Shown in pieces: positions 26,381 to 35,953 of a stretch of DNA of 53,777 bases. Position numbers and translations under genes: made by a program. The DNA lies in the NCBI GenBank assembly GCA_020854755.1, contig JAHKLN010000032.1, positions 1-53,777 on the forward strand, in the 5' to 3' direction. The first letter of the stretch is position 1; each line of letters starts with the position of its first letter. The notes under the pieces were generated by a model. That model saw nothing but the letters and a program-made list of their open reading frames with translations. It did not search any database and was not told the origin of the DNA. This DNA comes from Methanomicrobiaceae archaeon (GTDB taxonomy: Archaea; Halobacteriota; Methanomicrobia; Methanomicrobiales; Methanoculleaceae).

Positions 26381-27612
26381 GAGCCGTATGCTGCTGCTAT
26401 CTGATCGACATCCTCGCGGGTGTGCGCAGCAGAGAGGAAGTTCGTCTCGAACTGCGAGGGCGGGATGAATATTCCCGCATCAAGCATGGCAGTCCAGAAC
26501 CGCCCGAACGCTGCGGTATCGCACTCCTTTGCCTCCCGGTAGTTCCGCGGGGGCGTCTCCCGGAAGAAGTACTTGAACATGGAACCCGACCGCACAAACG
26601 ATCCCCCGCCGCGATCACCGATGCCCTCCCCGATGGAGCGCGTATATGCCTCAAGCTGCCCGTACAATTCCCGGTGAGCGTGAATGTGCCTGATGGTGGC
26701 GCACCCTGCAGCAAGGCTCAAGGGGTTGCCGGAAAAGGTGCCTGCCTGATACACGGGCCCGGAGGGTGCGATGAGCTCCATGATCTCGCGCCTTCCCGCA
26801 AGTGCCCCGATGGGCAGCCCTCCCCCGATGATCTTGCCGAACGTGGTGAGATCCGGGCGGATGCCGTACTCCACCTGCGCACCCCCGACACCCACGCGAT
26901 ACCCGGTGATCACTTCGTCGAAGATGAGAAGCACGCCGTGTGCCGCCGTGATCTCCCTGACATCGGCAAGATATCCTTTATCGGGCAGAATCGGGCCGAC
27001 GTTGCCCATGATCGGCTCCAGGATAAATGCGGCTATATCGTCGTCTCCGGAGAGGAGCTCCTCGAGCGCTTCCGGATCATTGTAGGCCACCTGCCGCGTG
27101 TGCGCCACGACCCCGGCGGGGACGCCTGCGGAGTCGGGCACTCCCAGCGTGGTCGCGCCGGATCCTGCTTTGACCAGCACCGCGTCGTGCGCGCCGTGGA
27201 ACCCTCCTTCAATCTTGACGATGTCCTTCTTTCCGGTGTATCCCCGCGCCAGCCTGAGCGCCGCCATCGTTGCCTCGGAACCCGACGAGACGAACCGGAT
27301 CATATCGACTCCCGGATGGTCGCCGGCAATAAGGCCTGCGAGCTCGAGCTCGAGCGGGGACGGCGTGCCGTACAGCCATCCCTGCTCGATACGGTCTGCG
27401 ATGGCTTCCCTGACCTCCGGGTGTGCATGCCCCAGGATCAGGGGGCCGTATGCCATGCAGCAGTCGATCAGCCTCCTGCCTTCGACGGTGGTCAACCGCG
27501 AGCCTCCGGCGCGATCGGTATAGAACGGATAGGGCCTGATCGCCCGGACCGGGCTGCTCACGCCGCCCGGCATCAGGGTCCTGGCCTTCTCGTAGAGTTC
27601 ACTGCTCTTCAT
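26371..27612 (-). CDS. hemL: Glutamate-1-semialdehyde 2,1-aminomutase
   Basis: PLP enzyme forming 5-aminolevulinate from glutamate-1-semialdehyde. It has 413 residues from the ATG at 27612 ([10 protein letters not shown]); an upstream in-frame ATG adds nine residues inside hemB. The family blocks [27 protein letters not shown] and [11 protein letters not shown] are present, and the PLP lysine is in [14 protein letters not shown]. It overlaps hemB by 14 nt. Confidence 0.97.
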   Translation of the reverse strand: MKSSELYEKARTLMPGGVSSPVRAIRPYPFYTDRAGGSRLTTVEGRRLIDCCMAYGPLILGHAHPEVREAIADRIEQGWLYGTPSPLELELAGLIAGDHPGVDMIRFVSSGSEATMAALRLARGYTGKKDIVKIEGGFHGAHDAVLVKAGSGATTLGVPDSAGVPAGVVAHTRQVAYNDPEALEELLSGDDDIAAFILEPIMGNVGPILPDKGYLADVREITAAHGVLLIFDEVITGYRVGVGGAQVEYGIRPDLTTFGKIIGGGLPIGALAGRREIMELIAPSGPVYQAGTFSGNPLSLAAGCATIRHIHAHRELYGQLEAYTRSIGEGIGDRGGGSFVRSGSMFKYFFRETPPRNYREAKECDTAAFGRFWTAMLDAGIFIPPSQFETNFLSAAHTREDVDQIAAAYGSCL

Positions 27613-28564
27613 GCAACCATCCTGCTGCTTCCTCTGCAAAATACGTGATAATCAGGTCGGCCCCGGCGCGTTTTATGCATGTCAGGCTCTCCATCGCAAC
27701 GGCGCGCTCGTCGATCCATCCGCGTTCTCCTGCCGCTTTGATCAGGGCATACTCGCCGCTCACCTGATATGCGGCGACGGGCAGGCCGAGGCCTGCGATT
27801 GATGCCAGCACGTCCAGATACAGGCCCGCCGGCTTGACCATCAGAATGTCCGCCCCTTCCTCTGCATCGAGTTTGGATTCCAGGAACGCCTCTCTGCCGT
27901 TGCCGGGCGCGATCTGATAGGTCGTCCTGTCTCCAAATGCATACCCAGAATCTGCTGCATCGCGAAACGGCCCATACAGTGCGCTTGCGAACTTGGTGGA
28001 GTATGACATGAGGAGCACATCGGCATGCCCTCCGTCATCCAGTGCGGCCCGGATGGCCTGCACCATCCCGTCGAGCATGCATGACGGAGCGACGATATCG
28101 GCACCGCTTTCCGCATGGCTGGACGCAATATCTGCCATCAGCGCAAGCGATGGATCGTTTAACAGGTCAACGCCGTCCCGCGTCTTGCCGACGATGCCGC
28201 AGTGGCCGTGATCCGTATACTCGCATGCGCAGACATCGGTGCAGACCACCATTCCCGGCAGTGCGTCCTTCACTGCACGGACGGCCTGCTGGACGATGCC
28301 GTCTTTTGCATACGCCTCACTCGCTCGGTTATTCTTGCGGGCAGGTATCCCGAAGAGGATCACCAAACGTATTCCCGCATCCCAGAGCCTTCCGGCCCGG
28401 TCGACAAGATCATCGACCGGATACCGGAACTGTCCCGGCATCGTCTCGATCGGGCGCGGCGATGCAATGGTTGCGTCGACAAAGAGCGGCGCAACCAGAT
28501 CGGTCTTGTGCAGGCGATTCTCACGGAGAAGCGGCTGAATGTCCCGTCTCCTTGTTCTTCTCAT
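27599..28564 (-). CDS. hemB: Porphobilinogen synthase (ALA dehydratase)
   Basis: Condenses two 5-aminolevulinates to porphobilinogen. It has 321 residues. The ATG at 28564 overlaps the hemA stop as ATGA, which decides the start. The Zn-type cysteine loop [17 protein letters not shown] and both Schiff-base lysine regions ([29 protein letters not shown]) are intact, so this is the zinc-dependent form. Confidence 0.97.
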   Translation of the reverse strand: MRRTRRRDIQPLLRENRLHKTDLVAPLFVDATIASPRPIETMPGQFRYPVDDLVDRAGRLWDAGIRLVILFGIPARKNNRASEAYAKDGIVQQAVRAVKDALPGMVVCTDVCACEYTDHGHCGIVGKTRDGVDLLNDPSLALMADIASSHAESGADIVAPSCMLDGMVQAIRAALDDGGHADVLLMSYSTKFASALYGPFRDAADSGYAFGDRTTYQIAPGNGREAFLESKLDAEEGADILMVKPAGLYLDVLASIAGLGLPVAAYQVSGEYALIKAAGERGWIDERAVAMESLTCIKRAGADLIITYFAEEAAGWLHEEQ

Positions 28565-29835
28565 TCGTCGTTGTGGAAACACACTATTTCACCCTGAGTC
28601 AGTGCCCGAACAAGGGCCTCTGCGGTCTTCGCATCGCCGTGCTCGGCGCTCGATCGAATTGAGAGCGTCAGATCGGCGAGGAGTTTCTTGGTCATCACCC
28701 GTGTCAGGTCGTCCACCACCTCTGCAACCTTTGCGTCGGCGGTCCCCAGGCGGCTCAATGCCCGGTCACGCTCACGTGTCCGGATGGCCTCCGCCCAGGT
28801 GTAGAGGAGGGCAAGGTTCTCATCCGCCGCCGCACGCCGGAGAAGCCGGGTGAAATGGTCCAGCTCCTCCTGGATGATGGTCCTGGCCCGCTCCGCCTCT
28901 GTCCGCCTGCTGTCGAGGTTCGTCCTGCTGATGTCACGCAGATCGTCGATGGTAAAGAGGTGGACGCCGTCGACGTCCCTGGCACCCTCTTCTATGTCGC
29001 GGGGCTGGGCGATATCGATCAGGATCAGGGGGCGGGGGTGCTCGTCGAGCGGCCATCGGCGCTCCTGCATCGCTTCCGCAAGCTCCCCTGCGTGGATGAC
29101 CGGATGCGGCGCGGCGGTGCAGGAGATGACGACGTCGGAGAGGGCGATGTAGCGGTAGAGATCTCTGAAGTTGACGGCGCTCCCGCCGATCTTTCTGGCA
29201 AGCGCCACCGCCCGCTCGGGGGTGCGGTTGGTGACGTAGATGGCGGTGAGATCCTTTGCCACGAGCGCCTGCGCCACCATCCTCCCCATCTCACCGCTGC
29301 CGACGACGAGAATATGCCGATCCTTCAGGCTTACCAGCAGTTGCTCGGCGAGCGCCACGGCCGCCGACCCGATGGAGACGGCGCCGCGGTTGATCCGTGT
29401 CAGGCTCCGCACCCTGGCGCCGACGTGCACCGCCTTATTGATGCAGAGCTCGATGATCCCGCTGCAGGCTCCTGCTTCCTGCGATGCTGCGAGCGCCTTC
29501 TTCATCTGCCCGAGGATCTGGTCTTCGCCGACGATCATGGAGTCGATCCCGCAGGCGAGTTCGAGAAGGTGGCGGCAGGCATCCTTTCCTTGCAGCACCG
29601 CAAAACCGCTGCGCCCCTGTGCCTGCAGAAAATCGGTGAGCGCCCCGGCGTCGCCCTGCACCAGCACCTCGACCCGGTTGCAGGTCTGCAGGAGCATCGC
29701 CCCCTTGAAGAGTTCCCGGGCAGAGCGGAGGAGCGCCTCTTCATCCGGGAAGCGGAACGCCTCGAGCGAGGCAATATCCGCCTGGTGGTGGCTCAGGCTT
29801 GCAAGCGCAATCGGGGTGTGGAGTGAGTCAGGCAT
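28561..29835 (-). CDS. hemA: Glutamyl-tRNA reductase
   Basis: First committed tetrapyrrole enzyme, reducing glutamyl-tRNA(Glu) with NADPH. It has 424 residues from the ATG at 29835, preceded by GAGGAGAGG. The catalytic Cys is in LLQTCNRVEVLV (about 46), the NADPH loop is VVGSGEMGRMVAQA, and the C-terminal helical dimerisation domain is complete. It overlaps the upstream siroheme gene by 8 nt. Confidence 0.97.
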   Translation of the reverse strand: MPDSLHTPIALASLSHHQADIASLEAFRFPDEEALLRSARELFKGAMLLQTCNRVEVLVQGDAGALTDFLQAQGRSGFAVLQGKDACRHLLELACGIDSMIVGEDQILGQMKKALAASQEAGACSGIIELCINKAVHVGARVRSLTRINRGAVSIGSAAVALAEQLLVSLKDRHILVVGSGEMGRMVAQALVAKDLTAIYVTNRTPERAVALARKIGGSAVNFRDLYRYIALSDVVISCTAAPHPVIHAGELAEAMQERRWPLDEHPRPLILIDIAQPRDIEEGARDVDGVHLFTIDDLRDISRTNLDSRRTEAERARTIIQEELDHFTRLLRRAAADENLALLYTWAEAIRTRERDRALSRLGTADAKVAEVVDDLTRVMTKKLLADLTLSIRSSAEHGDAKTAEALVRALTQGEIVCFHNDE

Positions 29836-30454
29836 GCAGGTACCTCTCCTCGGCAATCAGTCTGGCCTTCTCCCGGTCCGATGCAAGGGCTGCCCATACA
29901 TCCGCATCGCAGACGACGTCGCGGAGGATGGCCGCTCTCCGCTTCGGGGAGGGCTCGCTTTCCTGTAATAGCGCCCGCAGTTCTGCCTGCAGCTCGATCA
30001 TCCCATCGAGCTCCGCGTACTCCCGCTCAAGCATCAGGCGCAGGTACCGCGGCACCGCCGGGCTCATGCCGAACGTGCTGATCGCCACCACGTAGTGCTC
30101 TCCGCGTATCACGGACGGGATTAAGACATCCCCCTGCTCGCCCGCCGCATTGTTGAAAAATACCCCAATCGACCTGCAGATCTCCCCGATCCTCGTGTTC
30201 AGGGCGGGATCAGGCGTTGCCGCCACGGCAAGAAACACCCCTGCAAGCAGAGCCCGCAGCGCATCGTCCGATGCAGCGGCCAGATCCGCCTGTATGCGCC
30301 GAACCGGCATTCTCTCGATCTCATGCGAGAACGAACGGCTCACCACCGTTACATCCGCTTCATGCCGGAAAAATGCGGCTTTTCGGGCACCGACCTCTCC
30401 CCCTCCGAAGATGAGCACAGTTCTGCCCTTCAGGTCAAGCATGAGAGGGATCAT
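29828..30454 (-). CDS. Precorrin-2 dehydrogenase (Met8/CysG-N type)
   Basis: 208-residue NAD-dependent enzyme oxidising precorrin-2 to sirohydrochlorin; related proteins may also insert iron. The Rossmann loop is LIFGGGEVGARKAAFF near the N-terminus, followed by NNAAGEQGDVLIPSVIRG and the ISTFGMSPAVPRYLR block typical of Met8. It is the first gene of the operon leading on to hemA. A second in-frame ATG at 30442 is possible. Its product supplies siroheme for the Dsr-like protein and sirohydrochlorin for cobamides and F430. Confidence 0.92.
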   Translation of the reverse strand: MIPLMLDLKGRTVLIFGGGEVGARKAAFFRHEADVTVVSRSFSHEIERMPVRRIQADLAAASDDALRALLAGVFLAVAATPDPALNTRIGEICRSIGVFFNNAAGEQGDVLIPSVIRGEHYVVAISTFGMSPAVPRYLRLMLEREYAELDGMIELQAELRALLQESEPSPKRRAAILRDVVCDADVWAALASDREKARLIAEERYLHA

Positions 30455-30557
30455 CGATGTATATGTTGGTGAATTGTTTCACATTAAGATGTTGGATTAC
30501 GCCGGACTGACGGGAGCAACCCCGGTCTTGCGACTGTCGGGGAACCGGCCGTGCGGG

Positions 30558-30597
30558 ACACATTTATTTACTAAAACACCCAACAAACCGACCAGAT
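30558..30597 (+). promoter_or_regulatory. Promoter of the 30.6-kb membrane protein gene
   Basis: CATTTATTTACTAAAAC, centred about 32 nt before the ATG, is a fair TATA box. With no Shine-Dalgarno visible, the transcript is probably leaderless. The 143-bp gap is shared with the divergent tetrapyrrole operon, whose own promoter is not clear. Confidence 0.45.
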
Positions 30598-31548
30598 ATG
30601 ACACGAGAGTTCTACGCGCTTGCAGAACTGGACAGCGCACTCCAGAGCACCAGGGATCTCCTCTGGCCGTTCCGCCTCGGTGTGTGGCTCCGCCTTGCCG
30701 TCATAGCATTCTTCGTCGGCGGAGGCGGCGGAGCCCCGCAGATCTCATGGACCCCAGACGCCGATCTCCCTGGAGAGATGATCTCCCCGGTGACCTTCCC
30801 CGGTCTCCCCGATCTCCCCGGTTTGGCTGTCGTTCTTGCCATCGTTGCGGCCGTGATGATCGCCGTCCTTGTATACCTGCTCATCGGCGCGATCTTCCAG
30901 TTCGTCTTCGTTGACTGCGTGAGCACCCGCGACGTCGTCCTCTCCCGGTTCTTCAGGCTGCGCGCTGGAAAAGGCGCCAGGCTCTTCCTCTTCCAGATCG
31001 GAATCACAATCCTCTTTATCGCGGTGCTTGCGGCAGCTCTGCTGCCATTCTTCCTGGCTCCCGGGAGAGTGATAGGTGTCTCGAATCTGCTCGCCCTTCT
31101 GTTCCTCATCCCGGTAGTCCTCATCGTTGCGATACTGTTCGCCCTCGTCATGCTCTTCACCATCGATTTCGTCGTGCCGATCATGATCCGGGATGACTGC
31201 GGTGTGATTGAGGGCTGGCGGCGCCTGCTTGCTGCATTCTCATTGCAGTGGATGCAGGTGCTCGTCTATGTGATTGTGCGCTTCCTGGCTGGCCTTGCAG
31301 CAGGCATCCTGATGATCATCCTCACCCTGCTGGCGCTCGCAATCATCGCCGTTCCCTTCGTTCTGATCGGGCTCCTCTACTGGTGGCTTCAGGTTACAGT
31401 GTTCATGCTGCTTCCACTGATCATTCCGTACCTGATCATCGCGGTGCCGGCAGTCCTGCTGATTATGGTGCCGTTCATCACCTTCTTCCGCTCATATTCG
31501 CTGAAGGTGCTCGGGCGGCTTGCCCCCGACTACGCGATGCTGCCCTGA
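30598..31548 (+). CDS. Multi-pass membrane protein, DUF7544-like
   Basis: 316 residues with about six strongly hydrophobic helices, rich in Ile, Leu and Val. The cytosolic start reads FYALAELDSALQSTRDLLWP, and a conserved-looking loop with STRDVVLSRFFRLRAGKG lies near residue 106. The later half resembles the glycerophosphodiesterase/DUF-type archaeal membrane family, where a RDDCGVIEGWRRL loop precedes the last helices. No catalytic motif is visible. The function is unknown; the family name is tentative. Confidence 0.65.
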   Translation: MTREFYALAELDSALQSTRDLLWPFRLGVWLRLAVIAFFVGGGGGAPQISWTPDADLPGEMISPVTFPGLPDLPGLAVVLAIVAAVMIAVLVYLLIGAIFQFVFVDCVSTRDVVLSRFFRLRAGKGARLFLFQIGITILFIAVLAAALLPFFLAPGRVIGVSNLLALLFLIPVVLIVAILFALVMLFTIDFVVPIMIRDDCGVIEGWRRLLAAFSLQWMQVLVYVIVRFLAGLAAGILMIILTLLALAIIAVPFVLIGLLYWWLQVTVFMLLPLIIPYLIIAVPAVLLIMVPFITFFRSYSLKVLGRLAPDYAMLP

Positions 31549-31579
31549 GAGGGCGCGAGACAAGGCAAATACCTCCCCG

Positions 31580-31587
31580 TTTTTTTT
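31580..31587 (+). terminator. T8 tract after the membrane protein gene
   Basis: Eight T residues 31 nt beyond the stop codon at 31548, before the PrsW-like gene. This is consistent with intrinsic archaeal termination. Confidence 0.5.
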
Positions 31588-31665
31588 GCGGCTCCGCAGC
31601 CATGGGCCGCGCTGCACGCTGCCGACCAATACCTTTATCGCCATCCTTCCGGAAGATGCAGATCA

Positions 31666-32358
31666 TTGATGGTCGATCTCTACATACTTCCCATCCTTGC
31701 AATTGCGCCCGGTATCTTCTGGCTCTGGTACTTCTACACCCGGGACAGGTATGAACCGGAACCAAAATCACTGGTTGTCTGGATGTTTGTCATGGGTGTG
31801 CTCGTCACCATACCGGTCGCCTTCTTCCAGGGCTTCATCAGCATCTTCATCGTCTCAACCATCATCATGGCCTCCGTCGTCGCTCCGATTGTCGAGGAGT
31901 ATGCCAAGTTCATCGTCGTCCGCCGGACGATGTACCGGCATCCCGAGTTCAACGAGCCCATGGACGGCATCGTCTATGCGGTCGCGGTCGGACTCGGTTT
32001 TGCGTCGCTGGAAAACGTCCTCTACGTGGTCAGCGCCTATCTCCAGTCCCCTGCCCTCGGGGCGGGGACGCTGGTCGTCCGGGCGTTCCTCTCGGTGCCC
32101 GGGCACGCAATCTTTGCCGGCATGTGGGGGTATGCGCTCGGCATTGCAAAGTTCTCTGTACCTGAACGGAGGCAGAGCATCATCCTCCAGGGGCTCGTCA
32201 TCGCGATGGTGCTGCACGGGCTCTTCAACTTCCTGCTCGGCATCACCGAGGTATTTGCGATTGCCATACTCGTCTTCCTCCTCGTCCTGATACCCGGCAT
32301 GTGGTGGCTCATTCACAGGAGGATACGGCAGGCGCTCATGCGGTCGCAGTTCAGATGA
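31666..32358 (+). CDS. PrsW family intramembrane protease
   Basis: 230-residue membrane protein with seven or eight helices. The PrsW/CAAX-protease-like motifs are in order: VEEYAKFIVVRR (Glu-Glu), GFASLENVLYV (Glu with Asn), PGHAIFAGMWGYALG (His) and MVLHGLFNFLL (His). These residues form the glutamic-type active site of the family. In Bacillus, PrsW cleaves an anti-sigma factor; the archaeal substrate is unknown. It stands alone. Confidence 0.9.
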   Translation: MMVDLYILPILAIAPGIFWLWYFYTRDRYEPEPKSLVVWMFVMGVLVTIPVAFFQGFISIFIVSTIIMASVVAPIVEEYAKFIVVRRTMYRHPEFNEPMDGIVYAVAVGLGFASLENVLYVVSAYLQSPALGAGTLVVRAFLSVPGHAIFAGMWGYALGIAKFSVPERRQSIILQGLVIAMVLHGLFNFLLGITEVFAIAILVFLLVLIPGMWWLIHRRIRQALMRSQFR

Positions 32359-32542
32359 TCGACGGCAGGGCCGCGTGCCTGATCCCCGCTGCTATCGGTT
32401 CGATCCTGCATCGCCGGCACATTCCCGATGCCGGCGTGCGATACACTCCGCGGCGGGACCGGCACTTGCTGTCGGGAGAGAACAGGACCTATTCGATACT
32501 CTTATAATCTTTCAGACCCCATTCTGTAGAGCACATAGACGT
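32359..32542. promoter_or_regulatory. Upstream region of tRNA-Gly
   Basis: No gene is seen in this stretch. CTTATAATC (around 32501-32509) lies about 38 nt before the tRNA and fits an archaeal TATA/box A. Confidence 0.4.
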
Positions 32543-32614
32543 GCGCCGATAGTGTAGTGGTCATCACTAGGCGTTGCCAACGCCTAAACCCGGGTTCGAA
32601 TCCCGGTCGGCGCA
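32543..32614 (+). tRNA. tRNA-Gly (anticodon GCC)
   Basis: 72-nt cloverleaf. The acceptor stem GCGCCGA pairs perfectly with TCGGCGC. The anticodon stem AGGCG/CGCCT encloses the loop TTGCCAA with anticodon GCC. The T arm CCGGG-TTCGAAT-CCCGG is canonical and the discriminator base is A. CCA is not encoded. It reads GGC and GGU glycine codons, heavily used in this GC-rich genome. Confidence 0.97.
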
Positions 32615-32758
32615 CTTTCACTTCTTTTGCGCTGGATAAGGGTGGGCTCTTGTTATTTCACGAAGATCGAACCCTGCATGACAGGCAGGCAGCTCCGTTA
32701 CTGTTATTATCGCCGAAGTAAATTCACTTGCATACCTTAAACTGGAGTCTCTTTTTCG

Positions 32759-34729
32759 ATGTCCATACCCCCAGGAACCACAGAGAAAGGATCTGGCCTC
32801 ACCAGCGGCGACGAGAAGCAGGATGTCGCCGATGAAGTAAAACGGCTCGTTCGCGAGCGGGCTGAAGACCTCCAGACAGAGATTGAGATCCTCCGGGAAG
32901 AGAATGCAGAACTTCGACAGATCGCGACGGTCTACGCCTCGGTGCCGGTCGGACTGTGTCTGCTCGGCACGGATACCCGGTACCTGCATGTCAACCAGCG
33001 GTTTGCGGAGATGGATGGGTTCGCTATTGAGGAGCATATCGGCAGGAGAGTCCGCGAGCTGGTGCCTGACCTTGCGGATGTGGCTGAAGAACTCGCCCGG
33101 ACGGTTGTTGAGAAGGGGAGACCCGTGCTCGATATTGAAATCAGGGGGGAGACCCCGGCACAACCCGGGGTGCAGAGGTACTGGAACGAATCCTGGCGGC
33201 CGGTAACCAATAATCAGGGAGACATCGTTGCGATCAGCATCGTTGCCGAAGATATCACCGATCGGAAGTGCGCGGAAGACGCTCTCCGGGAAAGCGAGGA
33301 ACGATTAACGGCGTTCATGGACAACACCCCCGCGGTTGCCTGGATGAAAGACGAACAGGGACGCCATGTATACCTGAACCGATCGTATGAAAGCCGTTTC
33401 AATCTCCGGTTCAAAGACTGGCGCGGTAAGACGGATTTTGAGCTGTGGCCCCTGCCCGTTGCCGAGCGGTTCTGGGAGAATGATCGAACCGTCCTCAGGG
33501 AAGGCCGGGTTATCGAGGTCGTGGAGGAGGCGCCCGACCTGGAGGGAGACACTACCTACTGGTGGAACTTCAAGTTTCCCTTCCATGACGCTTCCGGAAA
33601 GAAGTATGTGGGGGGGATCGGAATCGACGTCACCGGCTGGAAGCGGGCTGAAGCGGCCCTGCAGGAGAGCGAGGAGAAGTACCGAAACCTCGTAGAACTC
33701 GCGCCGGAGCCGGTCGCGGTCCACTGCCAGGGTACCATTGTCTATGTCAATCCTCCCTGCATCGCGCTGTTCGGCGCAGAGAAACGGGAGGATCTCATCG
33801 GCAGGCCGACTCTCCAGTTCGTCCATCCGGACGACCATGAAGTGGTCAGAGGACGGATCCGCCAGATGATGAATGCGGGTACGACCGTGCCCCGGATCGC
33901 AGAGAGATTTGTGAAACTCGACGGTCAGGTCATTTATGTCGAGGTCGCCGCTACCCCCATCATATATGAAAACCTTCTCTCGGTGATGGTCCTCTTCCGG
34001 GACATTACCGAGCGCAGACGTGCGGAAGAAGCGCTCATGCGCCACACCGAAGAGCTGATCCAGCTCAACCGCCAGCTTGAAGAGGCGGACCGGGAGGCGA
34101 ACCTCTACCTGGACATCCTCACTCACGATATCGGGAACACCGAGAACGTCTCGAACCTCTACGCCGACCTGCTTATCGAGACGCTCGACGGCGAAGCCGC
34201 CGGATACGTGAAGAAACTGCAGTGCAGCATCAGGAAGAGCATCGAGATCCTGGGCACCGTCTCCACCATCCGCCGGATTCATCGGGCAAAGACCGGGCTC
34301 AAACCGACAGACCTTGGTGCAGCGGTCAGGGGGGCGATCGAGAACTATCCCAACAATATCGTCCTCCATAACGGCGTGCACTGCCTGGTCAGGGCTGATG
34401 ATCTCCTCCCCGTGGTCTTCAACAACTTAATCGGCAACGCTGTCAAGTTCGGCGGCCCTGATGTCACGATCGCCGTCAGGGTCAGGGAGGATGATGGATT
34501 TGTCCGGGTTTCGGTCGAGGATACCGGTCCCGGTGTCCCGAACGGCGAGAAGCAGGAGATCTTCCATCTGCATGAAACGAAGAAGCGGGGTGTCGGCAAG
34601 GGACTTGGACTCTATCTGGTGCAGATCCTCGTGGAGCGATACGGCGGGACGATCTGGGTCGAGGACCGGGTGCCGGGCCACCCGGAGGAAGGCGCAGCGT
34701 TCCGATTCACCCTGAAAACAGCCACGTAA
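32759..34729 (+). CDS. PAS-domain histidine kinase, soluble
   Basis: 656-residue sensor kinase with no membrane segment. A predicted coiled coil (about 20-60) leads into three PAS modules, near 60-165, 175-305 and 310-425. The second and third begin with the linker ALRESEERL or ALQESEEKY typical of PAS S-boxes. A second coil precedes the H-box DILTHDIGNTENV. The ATPase domain has NNLIGNAVKFGG (N), VEDTGPGVP (G1) and GVGKGLGLYLVQ (G2). The signal is unknown and no response regulator is adjacent. Confidence 0.93.
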   Translation: MSIPPGTTEKGSGLTSGDEKQDVADEVKRLVRERAEDLQTEIEILREENAELRQIATVYASVPVGLCLLGTDTRYLHVNQRFAEMDGFAIEEHIGRRVRELVPDLADVAEELARTVVEKGRPVLDIEIRGETPAQPGVQRYWNESWRPVTNNQGDIVAISIVAEDITDRKCAEDALRESEERLTAFMDNTPAVAWMKDEQGRHVYLNRSYESRFNLRFKDWRGKTDFELWPLPVAERFWENDRTVLREGRVIEVVEEAPDLEGDTTYWWNFKFPFHDASGKKYVGGIGIDVTGWKRAEAALQESEEKYRNLVELAPEPVAVHCQGTIVYVNPPCIALFGAEKREDLIGRPTLQFVHPDDHEVVRGRIRQMMNAGTTVPRIAERFVKLDGQVIYVEVAATPIIYENLLSVMVLFRDITERRRAEEALMRHTEELIQLNRQLEEADREANLYLDILTHDIGNTENVSNLYADLLIETLDGEAAGYVKKLQCSIRKSIEILGTVSTIRRIHRAKTGLKPTDLGAAVRGAIENYPNNIVLHNGVHCLVRADDLLPVVFNNLIGNAVKFGGPDVTIAVRVREDDGFVRVSVEDTGPGVPNGEKQEIFHLHETKKRGVGKGLGLYLVQILVERYGGTIWVEDRVPGHPEEGAAFRFTLKTAT

Positions 34730-35038
34730 GCCTGCTAAGCGGAGTTATACCGGCAGAGGATCTCGATCCTGAAAATATGAGCCCTCCTGGCACGCAGGGA
34801 ATTCTCACCAGATCTCCGGCTCCCGATCGTCGCATCCTGTCGATTGTTTGAATCTCAATTTGCCATTACCTGCTCTTTCCTTCACGTGATCGATTCTGCT
34901 TCATCATTGTATCCTGCAATGATAGCCGCTCCGATCCACTGCAGCAAAGCCACCGAGATAGATCGGATCCGGGACACTCGCAGATAATTATAGGGTTTCC
35001 ATCAGGTAGAGGCGTTTCCAATGCCGATCTCTCCCGCA
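34730..35038. other. Gene-free stretch after the kinase
   Basis: About 310 bp with no supported gene, RNA or clear repeat. It is less GC-rich than the surroundings and leads into a zone of pseudogenes and an IS element, so it may be decayed sequence. Confidence 0.5.
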
Positions 35039-35522
35039 TTACGCGATCGCCTCATCGGCTGCATCCCGATAACTCCTCCTTTCCCACCGGACCAGCAGCC
35101 AGGAGAAGAGCAGCATCTGAACGGCGATCTCAGGCAGCCCTGCAATGAGCCGGGCAACCGACGCCTCCGCTACGATATCTCCGATGAGATCGGGAATGAA
35201 GCCCGGTGAACCCAGTGCCGTCAGGCCGAACAGCGCCGAAAACAGAAGCAGCCATCCATGCTCCCTCTCCACGAACGCCGCATAGAACGGATAGAGCAAA
35301 CGGATAGAGCAGCAGGGCCGGAAGCCCGCCCCGGATGATCTGCACGGGCAGTGCAGCGGCTATCAGAGGATCGTCCAGCGGGAAAAAGACCTCGAACTGC
35401 TCCTGAACGGCGAAGGCCGCTTCGTAGTCCTGCAGCGTCATGAACACGATTCCGATGACCGCATAGGTGAGAAGATGCAGCGATGAGAACCGGAAGACAT
35501 ACCCGCGCAGCCTGCTATTCAT
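35039..35522 (-). pseudogene. Frameshifted small membrane protein gene A
   Basis: Starts at the ATG at 35522 (MNSRLRGYVFRF) and reads through hydrophobic segments to LLYPFALSVL, then loses frame. An exact 13-bp tandem duplication, AACGGATAGAGCA at 35286-35298 and 35299-35311, causes the shift. Removing one copy restores a single frame of about 156 residues (LLLYPFYAAFVEREHG to the stop at 35039) with four or so membrane helices. I do not recognise the family. It overlaps paralog B by 8 nt (ATGAATAG). Confidence 0.8.
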
Positions 35523-35945
35523 GGCTCTCGCCCCCCGTTCCCGAGCGTCTCGATGCGGCATCGCTCCGTCTCTCCCATACAAGGAACAGCCGGACGAAGA
35601 GCAGCGCCTGAACCGCACCTGCTATAAGCACCGCGACGTGCCCGGCGGGCGATGTGACCGAATAGATCAGCCCTTCGATGGATGCGGGCACAGGCTCGAC
35701 GGAGCAGAGAAGGCCAACCCCTCACAGCGCTCCAAAGAGGACCGGCCAGCGCGGTCGCCTCTTACGATTGTATCGTAAAATGGATAGAGTACGAGGGCAA
35801 GGAGCATACCGCGGAGCAGTTGGGCGGATGTATCGATGAGAACGGGAGGACGATACGGCTCGAAGAACTCCAGTATGATACGGTCTGAAGCGGGCAGCGC
35901 ATCCTGGCAGATCAGAAACGGGATCGCTATGAGCGAGCTCGTCCT
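35515..35945 (-). pseudogene. Decayed paralog B of the membrane protein
   Basis: A conceptual minus-strand translation gives LICQDALPASDRI, LLALVLYPFYDTIVRGD, then needs a one-base shift to reach RWPVLFGAL, has an in-frame TGA where Trp is expected, and continues GVGLLCSVEPVPASIEGLIY and LLFVRLFLVWERRSDAA. It parallels gene A (LYPFY, LFxAL, LLVRWERRS). The N-terminus is missing, cut off at the IS left end near 35950. The gene is clearly non-functional. Confidence 0.75.
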
Positions 35946-35953
35946 AAAATTAT

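Noticed and set aside
26422-27648. 408-residue open frame on the plus strand
   Set aside because: Shadow of hemL, which has all catalytic motifs.
30501-30551. CCCCG/CGGGG inverted segments as a riboswitch for the tetrapyrrole operon
   Set aside because: Short arms with a long loop and no conserved core; not convincing.
32543-34729. Integration site at tRNA-Gly
   Set aside because: No duplicated tRNA 3' end or integrase was found downstream within the window.
35467-35888. Plus-strand open frames over the pseudogene pair
   Set aside because: The minus-strand translation shows clear paralogous membrane proteins; the plus frames are shadows.
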